DNA of 64,000 nt. Source: CAWATZ01 sp963784995. Its GTDB lineage: Bacteria; Planctomycetota; Planctomycetia; Gemmatales; Gemmataceae. The translations under genes were made by a program, and so were the position numbers. This document shows positions 17,831 to 26,433 of this stretch, in pieces; the stretch's first letter is position 1; every line of letters begins with the position of its first letter. A model generated the notes under the pieces. The model did not search any database. It had not been told where the DNA came from and saw nothing but the letters and a program-made list of their open reading frames with translations. The DNA lies in the NCBI GenBank assembly GCA_963784995.1, contig CAWATZ010000006.1, positions 1,178,001-1,242,000 of the forward strand, in the 5' to 3' direction.

Positions 17831-18730
17831 TCAAGGAAAGGATTGTCGTTCGACTGCCTCGATCCGCGGGGCGAGGCCTTGCCCATTGGCGATCTGGATG
17901 GCCAGTCCGGGCCGGGCGTTGGCCTCCAGCAGCAGCGGTCCCTGGTCGCGGTCCAGCACAATGTCCACGCCGAGATAACCCAGGCCAACCGCCCCGGCCA
18001 CCCGGCAGGCCATTTGCAGCACCTCCGGCCAGTACGGCACCTCGAAACCGACCAGGCTCTCGCCCGTGTCGGGATGCTCATACGTCAGCCGATTGCACAT
18101 CACTGCCTGTGACGTTCGCCCCGTCTCCAGGTCCACACCCGCACCGATGCCCCCCTGGTGCAGGTTGGCCCGGCCTCCCGACTGCTTGGTCGGCAGCCGG
18201 AGCATCGCCATCACCGGCACCTGGCGATACAGGATCACGCGAATGTCGCCGATGCCCTGGCAGCTGACCCGCTCGAAAGCCGGATGCAGCAAGACCCGCT
18301 GCTGGATCAGCGCCTCGTCGGGCCGTTCCCCCAGCGAATACAGTCCCGAAACAATGTCCGAGATCTGCTGCCTCAGATCGCCCAGGTACAGCGACTGCCC
18401 ATTGTGCCGAAAAAATCGCTCGCCGTCACGGCCAATAACCACCAGGATGCCCCGGCCTCCGGAACCCCGGTCGGGTTTGATGACGAAGTCCTTCCGCCCT
18501 TGCAGCAGCACCGGCAAGCCCCGCAGGGCCGAATGACTGCTGACCGTCGCGTAAATCTCCGGCGTCGGCACGCCAATCGAGGCGCACAGGTCGTGCATCC
18601 GCCGTTTGCTGTCCACCATCGGAAAGGCGGCACGCGGATTGAGGTCGAGAATGCACTCGGCGTTGCGCTGGTTCATGCCCAGGATGCCCAGTTCGCGCAA
18701 ACGCCGCCAGCGCCGCCACCAGCCAATCAT
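17831..18730 (-). CDS. Alpha-L-glutamate ligase-like ATP-grasp protein
   Basis: The protein has about 299 residues of the RimK-related ATP-grasp family usually annotated alpha-L-glutamate ligase-like. ATP-grasp features are visible: nucleotide binding in DFVIKPDRGSGGRGILVVIG, DIRVILYRQVPVMAMLRLP, LGYLGVDIVLDRDQGPLLLE and the metal-ligand Glu/Asn in LLLEANARPGLAIQIANG. Such enzymes join an amino acid or peptide carboxylate to an amine using ATP; the true substrate of this branch is not established. The start ATG overlaps the stop of the upstream gene as ATGA, the classic sign of translational coupling. The two encoded families occur together widely, so this pairing is strong support for the assignment. 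Confidence 0.9.
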   Translation of the reverse strand: MIGWWRRWRRLRELGILGMNQRNAECILDLNPRAAFPMVDSKRRMHDLCASIGVPTPEIYATVSSHSALRGLPVLLQGRKDFVIKPDRGSGGRGILVVIGRDGERFFRHNGQSLYLGDLRQQISDIVSGLYSLGERPDEALIQQRVLLHPAFERVSCQGIGDIRVILYRQVPVMAMLRLPTKQSGGRANLHQGGIGAGVDLETGRTSQAVMCNRLTYEHPDTGESLVGFEVPYWPEVLQMACRVAGAVGLGYLGVDIVLDRDQGPLLLEANARPGLAIQIANGQGLAPRIEAVERQSFP

Positions 18731-20394
18731 GCGACCTTCTCCCTGGCGCGAATCGCCGTCGCTTCCGATTGTTTGACCGGCACCACAACCGAGTGCGGCA
18801 CTTCCGCCGGGCGGATCAGGTCGCCGAAGCGATACAGCTCGGAGAGGCGATAGCCGGTGTAGCGACCCAGCAAGAGGAGCAGGGCCAGGACCACGCAGAG
18901 CGTCTCGGGATAGCGGAACAGGAACGACGACAGGAACGCCGGGCTCAGGCAGACGCTCACCGTCACCGCAACGATCAGCGTGCCCAGCAGAGTCCGGAAC
19001 GACGACACCGAGCCGTCCTCGGCCTCGATGGTCCAGAAGCGCTCCACCAGGTGCGTGAGGATCACCAGGGGAAAGAGCGAAAAATAGTGGGTGGTGCCCA
19101 GGCCCAGCTGGCTGCTGACCGCGACCAGGCCCAGCAGCAGCATCACGATCAGGGTCAGCATGGCCGAGGCCCGCGGCACCTGGAGCAGATGAAAGCGGTC
19201 CAGCAGATGCCGCATGCCCCAGCCGACCAGGATCAGCATCACGAAGACTGGCAGGCCGACCGGAAGGGCCCGCAGGTCGAGGAACGCCAGGCCAATCAGG
19301 GCCGGGCTGAAGGTGCCGAAGGTGGGGACGCCGATCACGGCCCGGAACACCGTGACGATCAGGGCCGCCAGCGGCAGCAGCAGCAGGAAGCGCACCAGGT
19401 GCTGCTCGGCCGGCTTCAATCCGTGAAACGACAGCCGTTGCCACAGCTTCGGCCCGGCCGTGGCAGGAAGGTCCTCCTCCCTGGTGCGGCGCAGGTCCTG
19501 AACGGTGAAGCCGAACTGCACCGGCTCCCGGCTGCGCACCAGCGGCTCGTCGTCCAGCTGGAGGATCAGGTAATTCTTGGGCCAGTTCAGCGGCCCGTAG
19601 TGCTTGCCGATCGGGCACGCGGGCAACCAGGCATTATCGACGCAGGCCTCGACCCAGTGGTGCAGCCGGGGTTCCTTTTCAGAGGAGAGAATCAGGCCGC
19701 CGAGCACGCGGGCGGGGATGCGGCGATTGCGGCACAGGGCGGCCAGCAAGCGGCTCTTGGCGCCGCTGTCGCCGCTGCCGTCGCGGAGGCATTCGACCGC
19801 CGACTTGTCCCCCAGGAAGGGCTCGTTGTCCAGGTCGCGGACGTGATCGAAGAAGGCACGCACCAGGTCGGAGGGGCGCTCGGAGTTGGTTTCTTCCGCG
19901 ATTCGCCGGGCCAGCTGGTGGATCTCCGGATCATCGCGTTCGATGCGGGACGTGGGTTGGAGGAAGGCCCCCGGCTGGGGTGGAGTGTCCTCAACCTCGG
20001 TGAGCCTTTCCATCTGCGCGGTCGGCCGGCGCATGCTCAGCAGGCAACGGCAAGTGACGCTGGCCCGGAACGGCAGGGCCCCGCCGACACCGGCACGCTG
20101 CCAGACCAGTTCATCGCCGGCCCCCTTGCCCCGGCCGGGCCGCGGCATCAGCTCCTTGCTCTGGTTGCCTTCGATCAGGATGTGCTGTTTGCGAAAATCC
20201 AGCGGCAGCGGCGTGCGCAGCGTGCTTTCGCCTGCCTGCAATTTGCCGGTGACCACCAGGGTGACCTTCCAGGCATTGCTGGTGCGCGGTCCGTCAAAGT
20301 CGTCGTCCAGCAGGGCGCGACGGGTCAGGGCGCTGGCTGCCGCCAGGAGGACGAGGACGACGGCGGCAGTGATAGTCCAGGCGGTGCGTGACAT
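18727..20394 (-). CDS. Inactive transglutaminase / 7TM membrane protein (UUP1 family)
   Basis: The protein has 555 residues. It begins with an N-terminal membrane anchor (TAWTITAAVVLVLLAAASAL). A periplasmic transglutaminase-like domain follows, with AALCRNRRIPARVLGGLIL and HHWVEACVDNAWLPACP. The usual catalytic Cys position falls in RDGSGDSGAKSRLL, which lacks Cys, so it fits the inactive-transglutaminase class. A string of about seven hydrophobic helices follows (HLVRFLLLLPLAALIVTVF, LPVGLPVFVMLILVGWG, LTLIVMLLLGLVAVSS and others), ending in a short cytoplasmic tail. This architecture is known to be linked with the ATP-grasp family encoded next. It is the first gene of the operon that ends at 15699. 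Confidence 0.9.
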   Translation of the reverse strand: MSRTAWTITAAVVLVLLAAASALTRRALLDDDFDGPRTSNAWKVTLVVTGKLQAGESTLRTPLPLDFRKQHILIEGNQSKELMPRPGRGKGAGDELVWQRAGVGGALPFRASVTCRCLLSMRRPTAQMERLTEVEDTPPQPGAFLQPTSRIERDDPEIHQLARRIAEETNSERPSDLVRAFFDHVRDLDNEPFLGDKSAVECLRDGSGDSGAKSRLLAALCRNRRIPARVLGGLILSSEKEPRLHHWVEACVDNAWLPACPIGKHYGPLNWPKNYLILQLDDEPLVRSREPVQFGFTVQDLRRTREEDLPATAGPKLWQRLSFHGLKPAEQHLVRFLLLLPLAALIVTVFRAVIGVPTFGTFSPALIGLAFLDLRALPVGLPVFVMLILVGWGMRHLLDRFHLLQVPRASAMLTLIVMLLLGLVAVSSQLGLGTTHYFSLFPLVILTHLVERFWTIEAEDGSVSSFRTLLGTLIVAVTVSVCLSPAFLSSFLFRYPETLCVVLALLLLLGRYTGYRLSELYRFGDLIRPAEVPHSVVVPVKQSEATAIRAREKVA

Positions 20395-20526
20395 GATCCC
20401 TCATTGGCAAGACAGGAACGATCCCGGCTCGACTGCACCGAAACGTCATGCAGATAGTATAGCAGACGCGGCAGGAAAAAGAGACCCCAACCCACCGCCC
20501 TGGGATGGGTGCGATCCGAAAGCAGC

Positions 20527-20626
20527 CCCAGGGCTCACGCCCTGGTCTATTGACTGTCGCCCCTTCGGGGCTTTGTCTTCAGCCCCGAAGGGGCGACAGT
20601 CAATAGACCAGGGCGTGAGCCCTGGG
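20527..20626. repeat. Palindrome with 46-bp perfect arms and nested TTCG hairpins
   Basis: The left arm 20527-20572 (starting CCCAGGGCTCACGCCCTGGT) and right arm 20581-20626 are perfect reverse complements with an 8-base loop. Each arm itself folds into two hairpins, CCAGGGCTCACGCCCTGG and GCCCCTTCGGGGC, the second with a UUCG tetraloop in RNA. The element sits between two reverse-strand genes, 6 bp after the stop of the reductase at 20632. A single-arm relative with five differences lies at 62805-62850. Confidence 0.92.
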
Positions 20627-20631
20627 TGGCC

Positions 20632-21641
20632 TCACATCAGCCCATGCTGTTTCTGGTGGTACGGCCCATCGAACACCTGCGTGGACTTGAAGCGCTCGTT
20701 GCGGCCATCGCCGGCGACGTCCTTGACCATGGCCGCCAGGCGGGCCTGCTCCTCGGCGCTGAGCTTCTTGAACGAGCGGGCCGTGGCCAGGTCCTGCTTC
20801 AGCACCTCCATCGAGTCGATGCCGACCACCAGGCTGGCAATGTCCTGGCTCAGCGAAAAGTGCCGGGCCTGATCGACCGTGCAGACCTTGTTGGCGATGA
20901 ACGTGCCCTTGTGGTCGCTGCCGCCGCCCAGGCTCTTCATGCCGATGCACGCGATGCCGCGCTTGTTGGCCTCCGGCACCACCTGCTTGATGAAACTGCG
21001 ATAGTGGTAATCGCACAGGTTGATCGGCATTTGCACCGTGTCCCAGGCGTGCTTGGGCAGCATCTTCAGATGGATGTGCGGCGACTTGTGGCCAGTGAAG
21101 CCGATGAAACGGACCTTGCCCTCCTTCTGGGCCTTCAGCGCCTCCGCCAGGGCGCCCTTTTCGATGATCCAGTCGGGATCGTTGTCGTAGTTGATCTCGT
21201 GGAACTGCCACAGGTCGAGAACGTCGGTCTGCAGCCGGCGCAGACTGTCTTCCAGGTGCTGCCGCGTCCCTTTGGCGTCGCGGGCGCAGTTCTTGGTCAT
21301 GAGGAAGACCTTCTTGCGCTTGCCGTCCATGGCCAGGGCCTTGCCCATGATGGTCTCGCTGCCGCCGTCGTGGTAGTCCCAGGCGTTGTCGAAGAAGGTC
21401 AGCCCCTCGTCAATGGCGGCGTGCATGATCTTGATGGCCTCGCTCTCGTCCTTGACGCTGCCGACGTGCCAGCCTCCAAGGCACAGCATCGAGACGCGGA
21501 CGCCGGTCTTGCCCAGGGGCGCGTCGGCAGCCCAGCCGACGCCTCCTCGGCAGAGTCGGCGGCCGTGGCCAGCCCGAGTGCGGCACTGCCGGCCAGGGTG
21601 GTGTGGAGGAAGTCGCGGCGAGTCGGTTGTGGATCGGTCAT
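20632..21641 (-). CDS. Tat-exported aldo/keto reductase (one frameshift)
   Basis: The N-terminal frame starts MTDPQPTRRDFLHTTLAGSA, a twin-arginine signal, so the enzyme is probably exported folded. After a frame break near 21540 (resolved by one extra base) the main frame reads PLGKTGVRVSMLCLGGWHVG. The tetrad follows: Asp and Tyr in FFDNAWDYHDGGSE, Lys in LMTKNC and His in WQFHEINYD. The body continues through GFTGHKSPHIHLKML and GIACIGMKSLGGGSDHKG to the C-terminus. The ATG at 21641 is preceded by GAGGGCACAACC. The joined length is about 336 residues, normal for the family. Planctomycetes often export AKRs with Tat signals, but the substrate is unknown. Confidence 0.87.
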
Positions 21642-21786
21642 GGTTGTGCCCTCGTAAGAGAAACGGCGCGATAACGGCAATCGTGACCGGCGGGCCCTTG
21701 GCGGTCAAGGGAAATCCCGCAAGGCCCTCTGCGCGATCTGGGTCATACCTGAACAACCCGCTCGCCATTCTTTCCCAACGCTCTTA

Positions 21787-21888
21787 GGCGAGCGGCAGGA
21801 GAAAACCTACCCAAAGTAGCCATCACGCTCCGCGTGATGCAGGCTCATCACGCGGAGCGTGATGGCTACTTTGATCCTGCCGCTCGCC
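21787..21888. repeat. Nested palindrome abutting a stop codon
   Basis: Outer arms GGCGAGCGGCAGGA (21787-21800) and TCCTGCCGCTCGCC (21875-21888) enclose inner arms of 27 bp (21813-21839 starting AAAGTAGCCATCACGCTCCG, and 21846-21872), all perfect. Each inner arm contains its own hairpin (CATCACGCTCCGCGTGATG). The right end touches the stop codon of the reverse-strand gene at 21889, so it probably terminates that transcript. Its sequence is unrelated to the other palindromes here. Confidence 0.9.
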
Positions 21889-22569
21889 TTACCACTTCTT
21901 GCCCTTCCAATCCTTTTGCACCGGCGGGCCGCCGAAGCGCGGCTGGACGGGCTGCGGTGTGGCCTGTTCCCACCCGGGAACCAGGAAGACCCAGAAAGCC
22001 ACGCAGCCGATCAGCGTCAGGATGTTGAGCGGGACGCCGGCCATGCCGCAAATCATGCCAATCCGGGAGTTGGATTCGCCTTCCCGGTCCATCGTGCCGG
22101 TGCGCATCCGGATCAGGTCGGCTCGGCCCATGACCCAGGCACAGATGCTCAGCACCAGGCCGATCGCCGCACAGAGCGGAAAGAAGATCAGCCCCATCAT
22201 GCCCAGCGCCAGCACCAGGCCGCCCCGGTGCGGCTCGCAGTCGCGCCGGACCGGGTCGCGGCGGAAGCGCTCCTCGGTTTCCGTCCAATCCAGGCGCGAC
22301 AGCCGGGCCCCGCAGACGTGGCAGCGCCGCATGTCGCGACGGACCTGGACGCCGCAGGAGGGACATTCCTTGTGGTCCGCGGGTTTGTCCTCCTGGGTCC
22401 GGTTTTCCACTGTTTTGCTTGCATCCGAGATGGGCGGGGGGAGCGAACTGTCCGGGTCAGAAGCCGTGAAGGCGGTCTGGCAAGAAACACAACGAACCTG
22501 GGTGCCCAGGAGCGTTTCGGGCAAGCTCAACTGGGCGGCACAACTGGGGCAGGCGATCTCGATAGACAT
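21889..22569 (-). CDS. Zinc-ribbon membrane protein, paralog 1 of 4
   Basis: The protein has 226 residues. The N-terminus MSIEIACPSCAAQLSLPETLLGTQVRCVSC is an MJ0042-type zinc ribbon (CxxC...CxxC). A second CPSCGVQV...CHVCGARL ribbon lies mid-protein. Two or more C-terminal hydrophobic helices follow (GLVLALGMMGLIFFPLCAAI and GMAGVPLNILTLIGCVAFWV) around an ADLIRMRTGTMD motif, shared with the paralog at 24782. The zinc ribbons are predicted to be cytoplasmic. The function is unknown; the helices resemble the small DUF4190-like membrane domain. The first three genes of this group are spaced 15-89 bp apart on the same strand. Confidence 0.8.
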   Translation of the reverse strand: MSIEIACPSCAAQLSLPETLLGTQVRCVSCQTAFTASDPDSSLPPPISDASKTVENRTQEDKPADHKECPSCGVQVRRDMRRCHVCGARLSRLDWTETEERFRRDPVRRDCEPHRGGLVLALGMMGLIFFPLCAAIGLVLSICAWVMGRADLIRMRTGTMDREGESNSRIGMICGMAGVPLNILTLIGCVAFWVFLVPGWEQATPQPVQPRFGGPPVQKDWKGKKW

Positions 22570-22584
22570 GGCACCCCTGCAAAA

Positions 22585-23262
22585 TCACCCGCGATAGTAG
22601 CCCCGCATCTCATCGTCGTTGATGAACACCAGGTTCAAGATGCCCAGCGTCACGTTGATCAGGTCCAGGTTGATGACGTTGATGATCTGCATGATGGCCG
22701 TTGCGGTGGGAGGCCCCTCCCACCGGCCGCTGGGACTGAGCAGCTGCGCTCCCTTGATGATGCACAGGATGCCGCAGACCAGGCTGAAATAGGTGCCCGG
22801 CCAGAACAGGCCGACACAGGTGCAAGCCAGGACCAGGGCGACCAGCACGGCAACGATGCCGCCGACCAGGGTCATGATGGCAACGGCCTGGGCTTTGCCC
22901 GGCGGCTGGGCCCGGCGCCGCCGCCGACTCCCCCGGCGGTCATCTTCCTCGTCCTTCTCGTCCTCGTCCTCGTCCTCGTCGTCGCGCCGCCGGGAGCGGC
23001 GTTTGAAGCGGTTGTCCTCGTCTTCCTCGCGATCCCGGCGCGACTTCCGCCGAGACGGTGGCTCCTCCTCGACCGGCTCCAGTTCGTCCAGTTCCGGCTC
23101 GTCGCCCCGGGTGCGATCAAGTCCGGGCCGACGAGCCGGCTCCAGGTCCTCGGTGGCGGTGAAGGTCTGCTCGCAGGCGGGACACTTGACCAGCTGACCG
23201 AGCAGGGTTTCGGGCACGCGCAGCGGACGCCGGCAGGTAGGACAGACAACCGTTTCGATCAT
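22585..23262 (-). CDS. Zinc-ribbon membrane protein, paralog 2 of 4
   Basis: The protein has 225 residues. It starts MIETVVCPTCRRPLRVPETL with a second CxxC at VKCPACEQTF. A highly charged linker then alternates acidic and basic tracts (ESPEEEPPSRRKSRR-like, RRDDEDEDEDEKDEEDDRRG). Hydrophobic helices follow (VAIMTLVGGIVAVLVALVLA, GTYFSLVCGILCIIKGAQLL, IMQIINVINLDLINVTLGIL). No catalytic residues are evident. The gene lies 15 bp upstream of paralog 1. The charged linker is low complexity and would not be expected to fold. Confidence 0.8.
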   Translation of the reverse strand: MIETVVCPTCRRPLRVPETLLGQLVKCPACEQTFTATEDLEPARRPGLDRTRGDEPELDELEPVEEEPPSRRKSRRDREEDEDNRFKRRSRRRDDEDEDEDEKDEEDDRRGSRRRRRAQPPGKAQAVAIMTLVGGIVAVLVALVLACTCVGLFWPGTYFSLVCGILCIIKGAQLLSPSGRWEGPPTATAIMQIINVINLDLINVTLGILNLVFINDDEMRGYYRG

Positions 23263-23313
23263 GGCAGGACGTCCTGTTCGGTAACGGATTTCCCGGCCAG
23301 TGGTGGCCAGAGG

Positions 23314-23342
23314 CGTCCTCTCCCCCAGCGAGGGAGAGGACG
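23314..23342 (-). terminator. Hairpin between paralogs 2 and 3
   Basis: CGTCCTCTCCC (23314-23324) and GGGAGAGGACG (23332-23342) are 11-bp perfect arms with a 7-base loop, 9 bp downstream of the stop of the reverse-strand gene at 23352. There is no clear T-run, so it may be a rho-independent-like terminator or an RNA-stabilising hairpin. Confidence 0.55.
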
Positions 23343-23351
23343 GGTATCAGT

Positions 23352-24617
23352 TCAGCGACGCATGCTGCGCGTTACAGCACTGCGAACCTGGAACAGAATG
23401 ATCAGATACCAGACGAACTCGCCCAGGGCAGCGAGAGACAGTAAACAGGTGAGGCCACAGGCCAGGATGATCGAACCTCCTGCTGCCTGGGCAGCCGCCT
23501 GGTTGGGAGGTCCACCCATCCCGCCGCCGCCAAAGCCGCCAAAAACGGCCGCACCCACGACCAGGAGGAGCAGACCATAAATCACCAGGAAGCCAACGAT
23601 CGTCGAGACCGCAACGATCAGGAACGTAAAGATCTGCTTGGCCAGCCCCTGATTGCCCACCGCCTGGGAGATGCCGCGCAGCTCCAGACAAAAGCTGATG
23701 CCGCTCGTGGCCGCGGCCAGAAAACCGAGAACGGCGACGGCAATCAGCGCGTAAATCATTCCACCGAGTACTCTTCCTCCTCCCCCCATCATGAAGGCGC
23801 CTAAGGGGCCGCCGCCGCCGGCGAGGGCCGCACCGAAGAAGGCGAAGGAGAGGATGTCCTGCAGGACCGTGCAACCCAACCAGGCGGCCACGGAGATGAA
23901 GGTGATCAGAGCCAATCCCTTGACACTCACGCCACGCTTCTCCGGAGTGGACATCAGCATCAAGTGACCCACCAAGTTCAAACCCATCCAGGAGTAGGCA
24001 ACCAGTTTGTTCACGATCAGCGAGAAATAATATCCCGCGCCAAGACTCACGCCGCCTGGTCCAAAGGTGGGTGCTGGGGGGAAGATCAAGCTCACCCCAA
24101 TCCCGACAAAGATCCCACCGATCATCACAAAGAGGGAGATGATCACGAACGTTAAACCGGAGTTCGTCTTTGCCCAGTCGCCTCCCTTCCGCTTCGGACG
24201 ATCCTCGTCCTCATCCTCGTCGTCTTCCTCATCCTCCTCGTCTTCGTCCTCCTCATCCCGCCCCCTGCGCCGGGCCGGACGATCATCATCGTCCTCGTCC
24301 TCCTCGTCGCGGCGTGACTTGCGGTGCGCGGGCCGCTCGTCCTCTTCGTCCTCGTCCTCATCCTCGTCCGGCGGCGGAGCCGGGCGTTTGCGCGGCGTCT
24401 CCTCGATGGCGCTCGATTTGGAGGGCGACTTGGAAGCCGACTTGGGGGGCGACTTGCTGGCCGCCTTCGGCGCCGGCTTCTCCTCTTCTTCCTCATCGTC
24501 GCCGGCCTTGGCCACAAAGATACTCTGGCATCCGGGGCATTTCACCTTCTTGCCGAGCATGGTTTCCGGCACACGCAGTTTGCGATCACAATCCGGGCAA
24601 CTGATCACTTCAGGCAT
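23352..24617 (-). CDS. Zinc-ribbon membrane protein, paralog 3 of 4
   Basis: The protein has 421 residues, the largest paralog. The MJ0042-type ribbon is MPEVISCPDCDRKLRVPETM with CPGCQSIF. A low-complexity region of about 130 residues follows: Lys/Ser/Pro repeats (KSPPKSASKSPSKSS), then Asp/Glu runs broken by Arg. After it come about six predicted membrane helices (LTFVIISLFVMIGGIFVGIG, LIVNKLVAYSWMGLNLVGHL, GMIYALIAVAVLGFLAAATS, IFTFLIVAVSTIVGFLVIYG and others) with Gly-rich loops. No enzyme family is recognised. The acidic tract is encoded by GAC/GAG-rich DNA, and long strings of Ser codons appear on the other strand, which is a composition effect only. Confidence 0.8.
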   Translation of the reverse strand: MPEVISCPDCDRKLRVPETMLGKKVKCPGCQSIFVAKAGDDEEEEEKPAPKAASKSPPKSASKSPSKSSAIEETPRKRPAPPPDEDEDEDEEDERPAHRKSRRDEEDEDDDDRPARRRGRDEEDEDEEDEEDDEDEDEDRPKRKGGDWAKTNSGLTFVIISLFVMIGGIFVGIGVSLIFPPAPTFGPGGVSLGAGYYFSLIVNKLVAYSWMGLNLVGHLMLMSTPEKRGVSVKGLALITFISVAAWLGCTVLQDILSFAFFGAALAGGGGPLGAFMMGGGGRVLGGMIYALIAVAVLGFLAAATSGISFCLELRGISQAVGNQGLAKQIFTFLIVAVSTIVGFLVIYGLLLLVVGAAVFGGFGGGGMGGPPNQAAAQAAGGSIILACGLTCLLSLAALGEFVWYLIILFQVRSAVTRSMRR

Positions 24618-24781
24618 AAGTCCTCATTTGGTTCGCACCGCTGGGGGGGAAGGAACCCGTCCCTCCCCCAGATTAAAGACGAAGATCGCTCCGCATTCGA
24701 CCGCCTGCGCCGGGTCGGCCCAGCGCCTGGTGAGGACAAACGTAGACTCACCATCCGGTTCGTTCGCCGGAGCGCGGGATT

Positions 24782-25390
24782 TCACCCCAACCAGAACCAC
24801 CAGAGCGCATGGCAGAACGCGAACAGCAGTCCCAGCACAATCCCCAGGATGGCCCCGGTCCGTCCTGTCTCGGTGGGCTCCCGGCCAGCGGGGTCCATCA
24901 CGCCCGAACGCATGGCCTCCAGGTCGTTGTGGGCCATGACCCAGGTCACAATCCCCAGCGGCACACTGAGGAAGGCACCCAGACCGCACACGCAGACCGA
25001 CAAGCCGCCAACCACCAGGGCCACGTTGCCCATCGTGGAAATGGTTGAGCCGCGATGCGCCACACAGTCGCGTCGCGGCAGTCCGTTCGGCCCGGGGGTC
25101 AGGTCCGGAGGCACCTCCCGCTCAAACTCCAGAGAACAGAAGGGGCAAAACAGGTCCGTCCAGGCGACCGGCCGATGACAGCACGGACAGAGCGGCCGGC
25201 TCATCCGCCGTCTCGAACCACGGTCTGCCATCGGCGTCGGGTGCGGCAGCTGGTCGGCCCCGTGCGGCATGACGTCCTCGGTGGCGGTGAAGACGCCATT
25301 GCAACCCACGCAGCGCACCCGCCGCCCCAGCATGGCCTCGGCCATCTGCAGCCGGCAGCCGCACATCGGACAGGCCACCAGTTCAGGCAT
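24782..25390 (-). CDS. Zinc-ribbon membrane protein, paralog 4 of 4
   Basis: The protein has about 202 residues. It starts MPELVACPMCGCRLQMAEAM with a second half VRCVGCNGVF. A second ribbon (RPLCPCCHRPVAWTDLFCPFCSLEF) and two hydrophobic segments follow (GNVALVVGGLSVCVCGLGAF and GAILGIVLGLLFAFCHALWWF), with the NDLEAMRSGVMDPAGR motif corresponding to ADLIRMRTGTMDREGE in paralog 1. Of the four, it is closest in layout to paralog 1. The 164-bp gap to paralog 3 holds only a weak C/G-run hairpin. The ATG at 25390 is preferred to an upstream frame start because it begins directly at the ribbon. Confidence 0.78.
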   Translation of the reverse strand: MPELVACPMCGCRLQMAEAMLGRRVRCVGCNGVFTATEDVMPHGADQLPHPTPMADRGSRRRMSRPLCPCCHRPVAWTDLFCPFCSLEFEREVPPDLTPGPNGLPRRDCVAHRGSTISTMGNVALVVGGLSVCVCGLGAFLSVPLGIVTWVMAHNDLEAMRSGVMDPAGREPTETGRTGAILGIVLGLLFAFCHALWWFWLG

Positions 25391-25659
25391 ACCGCACCGC
25401 CTGCTCCGGGTCCCCCGCGGTCTGCCCGAAGGGGCTCCTCTTCCCGGGCTTCCTCCTGACACGTGTCTTCAGCTCTAGCGTACCCAATGCCATCCGCTTT
25501 GCCTACGCTGGCAGCTAAAGAAGTTATTAGAATTGAGTTTACCGTCTGCGCCGGCTGTCGCAAAGAGCGTAGAATGGGAAATTATTCCGCTCCCTTTTGG
25601 AGCAGGCGTGGAACAGGGCGGATGCGCCTGGCGTGCGGGTTGCAGCGGGTGAAGCATTT

Positions 25660-26433
25660 ATGAAGGACAGGAGGCGGTCTCCCGGCCGGCGCGTGCAGCT
25701 GCACCGGGCCCTGTCGAAACTGGGGCTGGGCTCGCGCACCGAAGCCTGGGACTGGATTCGCGCCGGCCAGGTTGCGGTCGATGGCCGGGTCGTCACCGAC
25801 CCGCTCACCTGGATCGACCTGGACCGGCAGCAGATCACCCGCCACGGCCAGGCCCCGCCCACCCGGCAGCACCTGACCCTGGCCCTGCACAAGCCCCGGG
25901 GCACGGTCACCACGCGCCGCGACGAACGGGGCCGGCCGACCGTCTACGATCTGCTCCCCGCCGATCTGCCCTGGGTCTTCCCGGCCGGCCGGCTCGACGC
26001 CGACTCGGAGGGTCTGCTGATCCTGACCAGCGACAGCGACCTGGCCGTCCGCCTGACCGACCCCCGCCATCACGTTCCCAGGACCTATCACGTCACCTTT
26101 GCCGGTGTGCCCACGGCCGAGACGCTGGAGCGGCTGCGCAGGGGCATCGATCTCCCCGACGGCCGGACGCTCCCGGCCGGAGTGCGGCTGCTGCGACAGT
26201 GGGAACAGGGGACACTCCTGGAAATGGTGCTGACCGAGGGCCGGAACCGGCAGGTCCGCCGCATGGCGGCCGCGGTGGGCCATCGCGTCCGGCGGCTGGT
26301 GCGCGTGGCGATCGGAGGGTACGAACTGGGGGACCTGGCGGCGGGACAGCACCGGGTGCTGGGGGAGAAAGAGAGGGAGCAACTGGTGGACGGCGGAAGT
26401 CCGCCGAGCCGCGCACGCAGCGCAGCGGAGTAA
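25660..26433 (+). CDS. Pseudouridine synthase (RsuA/RluB/RluE/RluF family)
   Basis: The protein has 257 residues. This family isomerises specific uridines in rRNA. An N-terminal S4 RNA-binding domain reads VQLHRALSKLGLGSRTEAWDWI and GQVAVDGRVV. The catalytic domain holds LHKPRGTVTTRRD, PAGRLDADSEGLLILTSD with the catalytic Asp, YHVTFAGVPTAETLERLRRG and EGRNRQVRRMAAAVGH. Target specificity cannot be told; RluB-like is the best guess. The last residues, RARSAAE and the TAA stop, are encoded by the left arm of a 76-bp palindrome, so the natural C-terminus has been replaced or extended by that element. The gene converges on the WD40 gene that ends at 26484. Confidence 0.88.
   Translation: MKDRRRSPGRRVQLHRALSKLGLGSRTEAWDWIRAGQVAVDGRVVTDPLTWIDLDRQQITRHGQAPPTRQHLTLALHKPRGTVTTRRDERGRPTVYDLLPADLPWVFPAGRLDADSEGLLILTSDSDLAVRLTDPRHHVPRTYHVTFAGVPTAETLERLRRGIDLPDGRTLPAGVRLLRQWEQGTLLEMVLTEGRNRQVRRMAAAVGHRVRRLVRVAIGGYELGDLAAGQHRVLGEKEREQLVDGGSPPSRARSAAE

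Noticed and set aside
18769..20391. 540-codon forward frame
   Set aside because: It is antisense to the inactive-transglutaminase gene, Gln/His/Arg-rich, with no recognisable domain.
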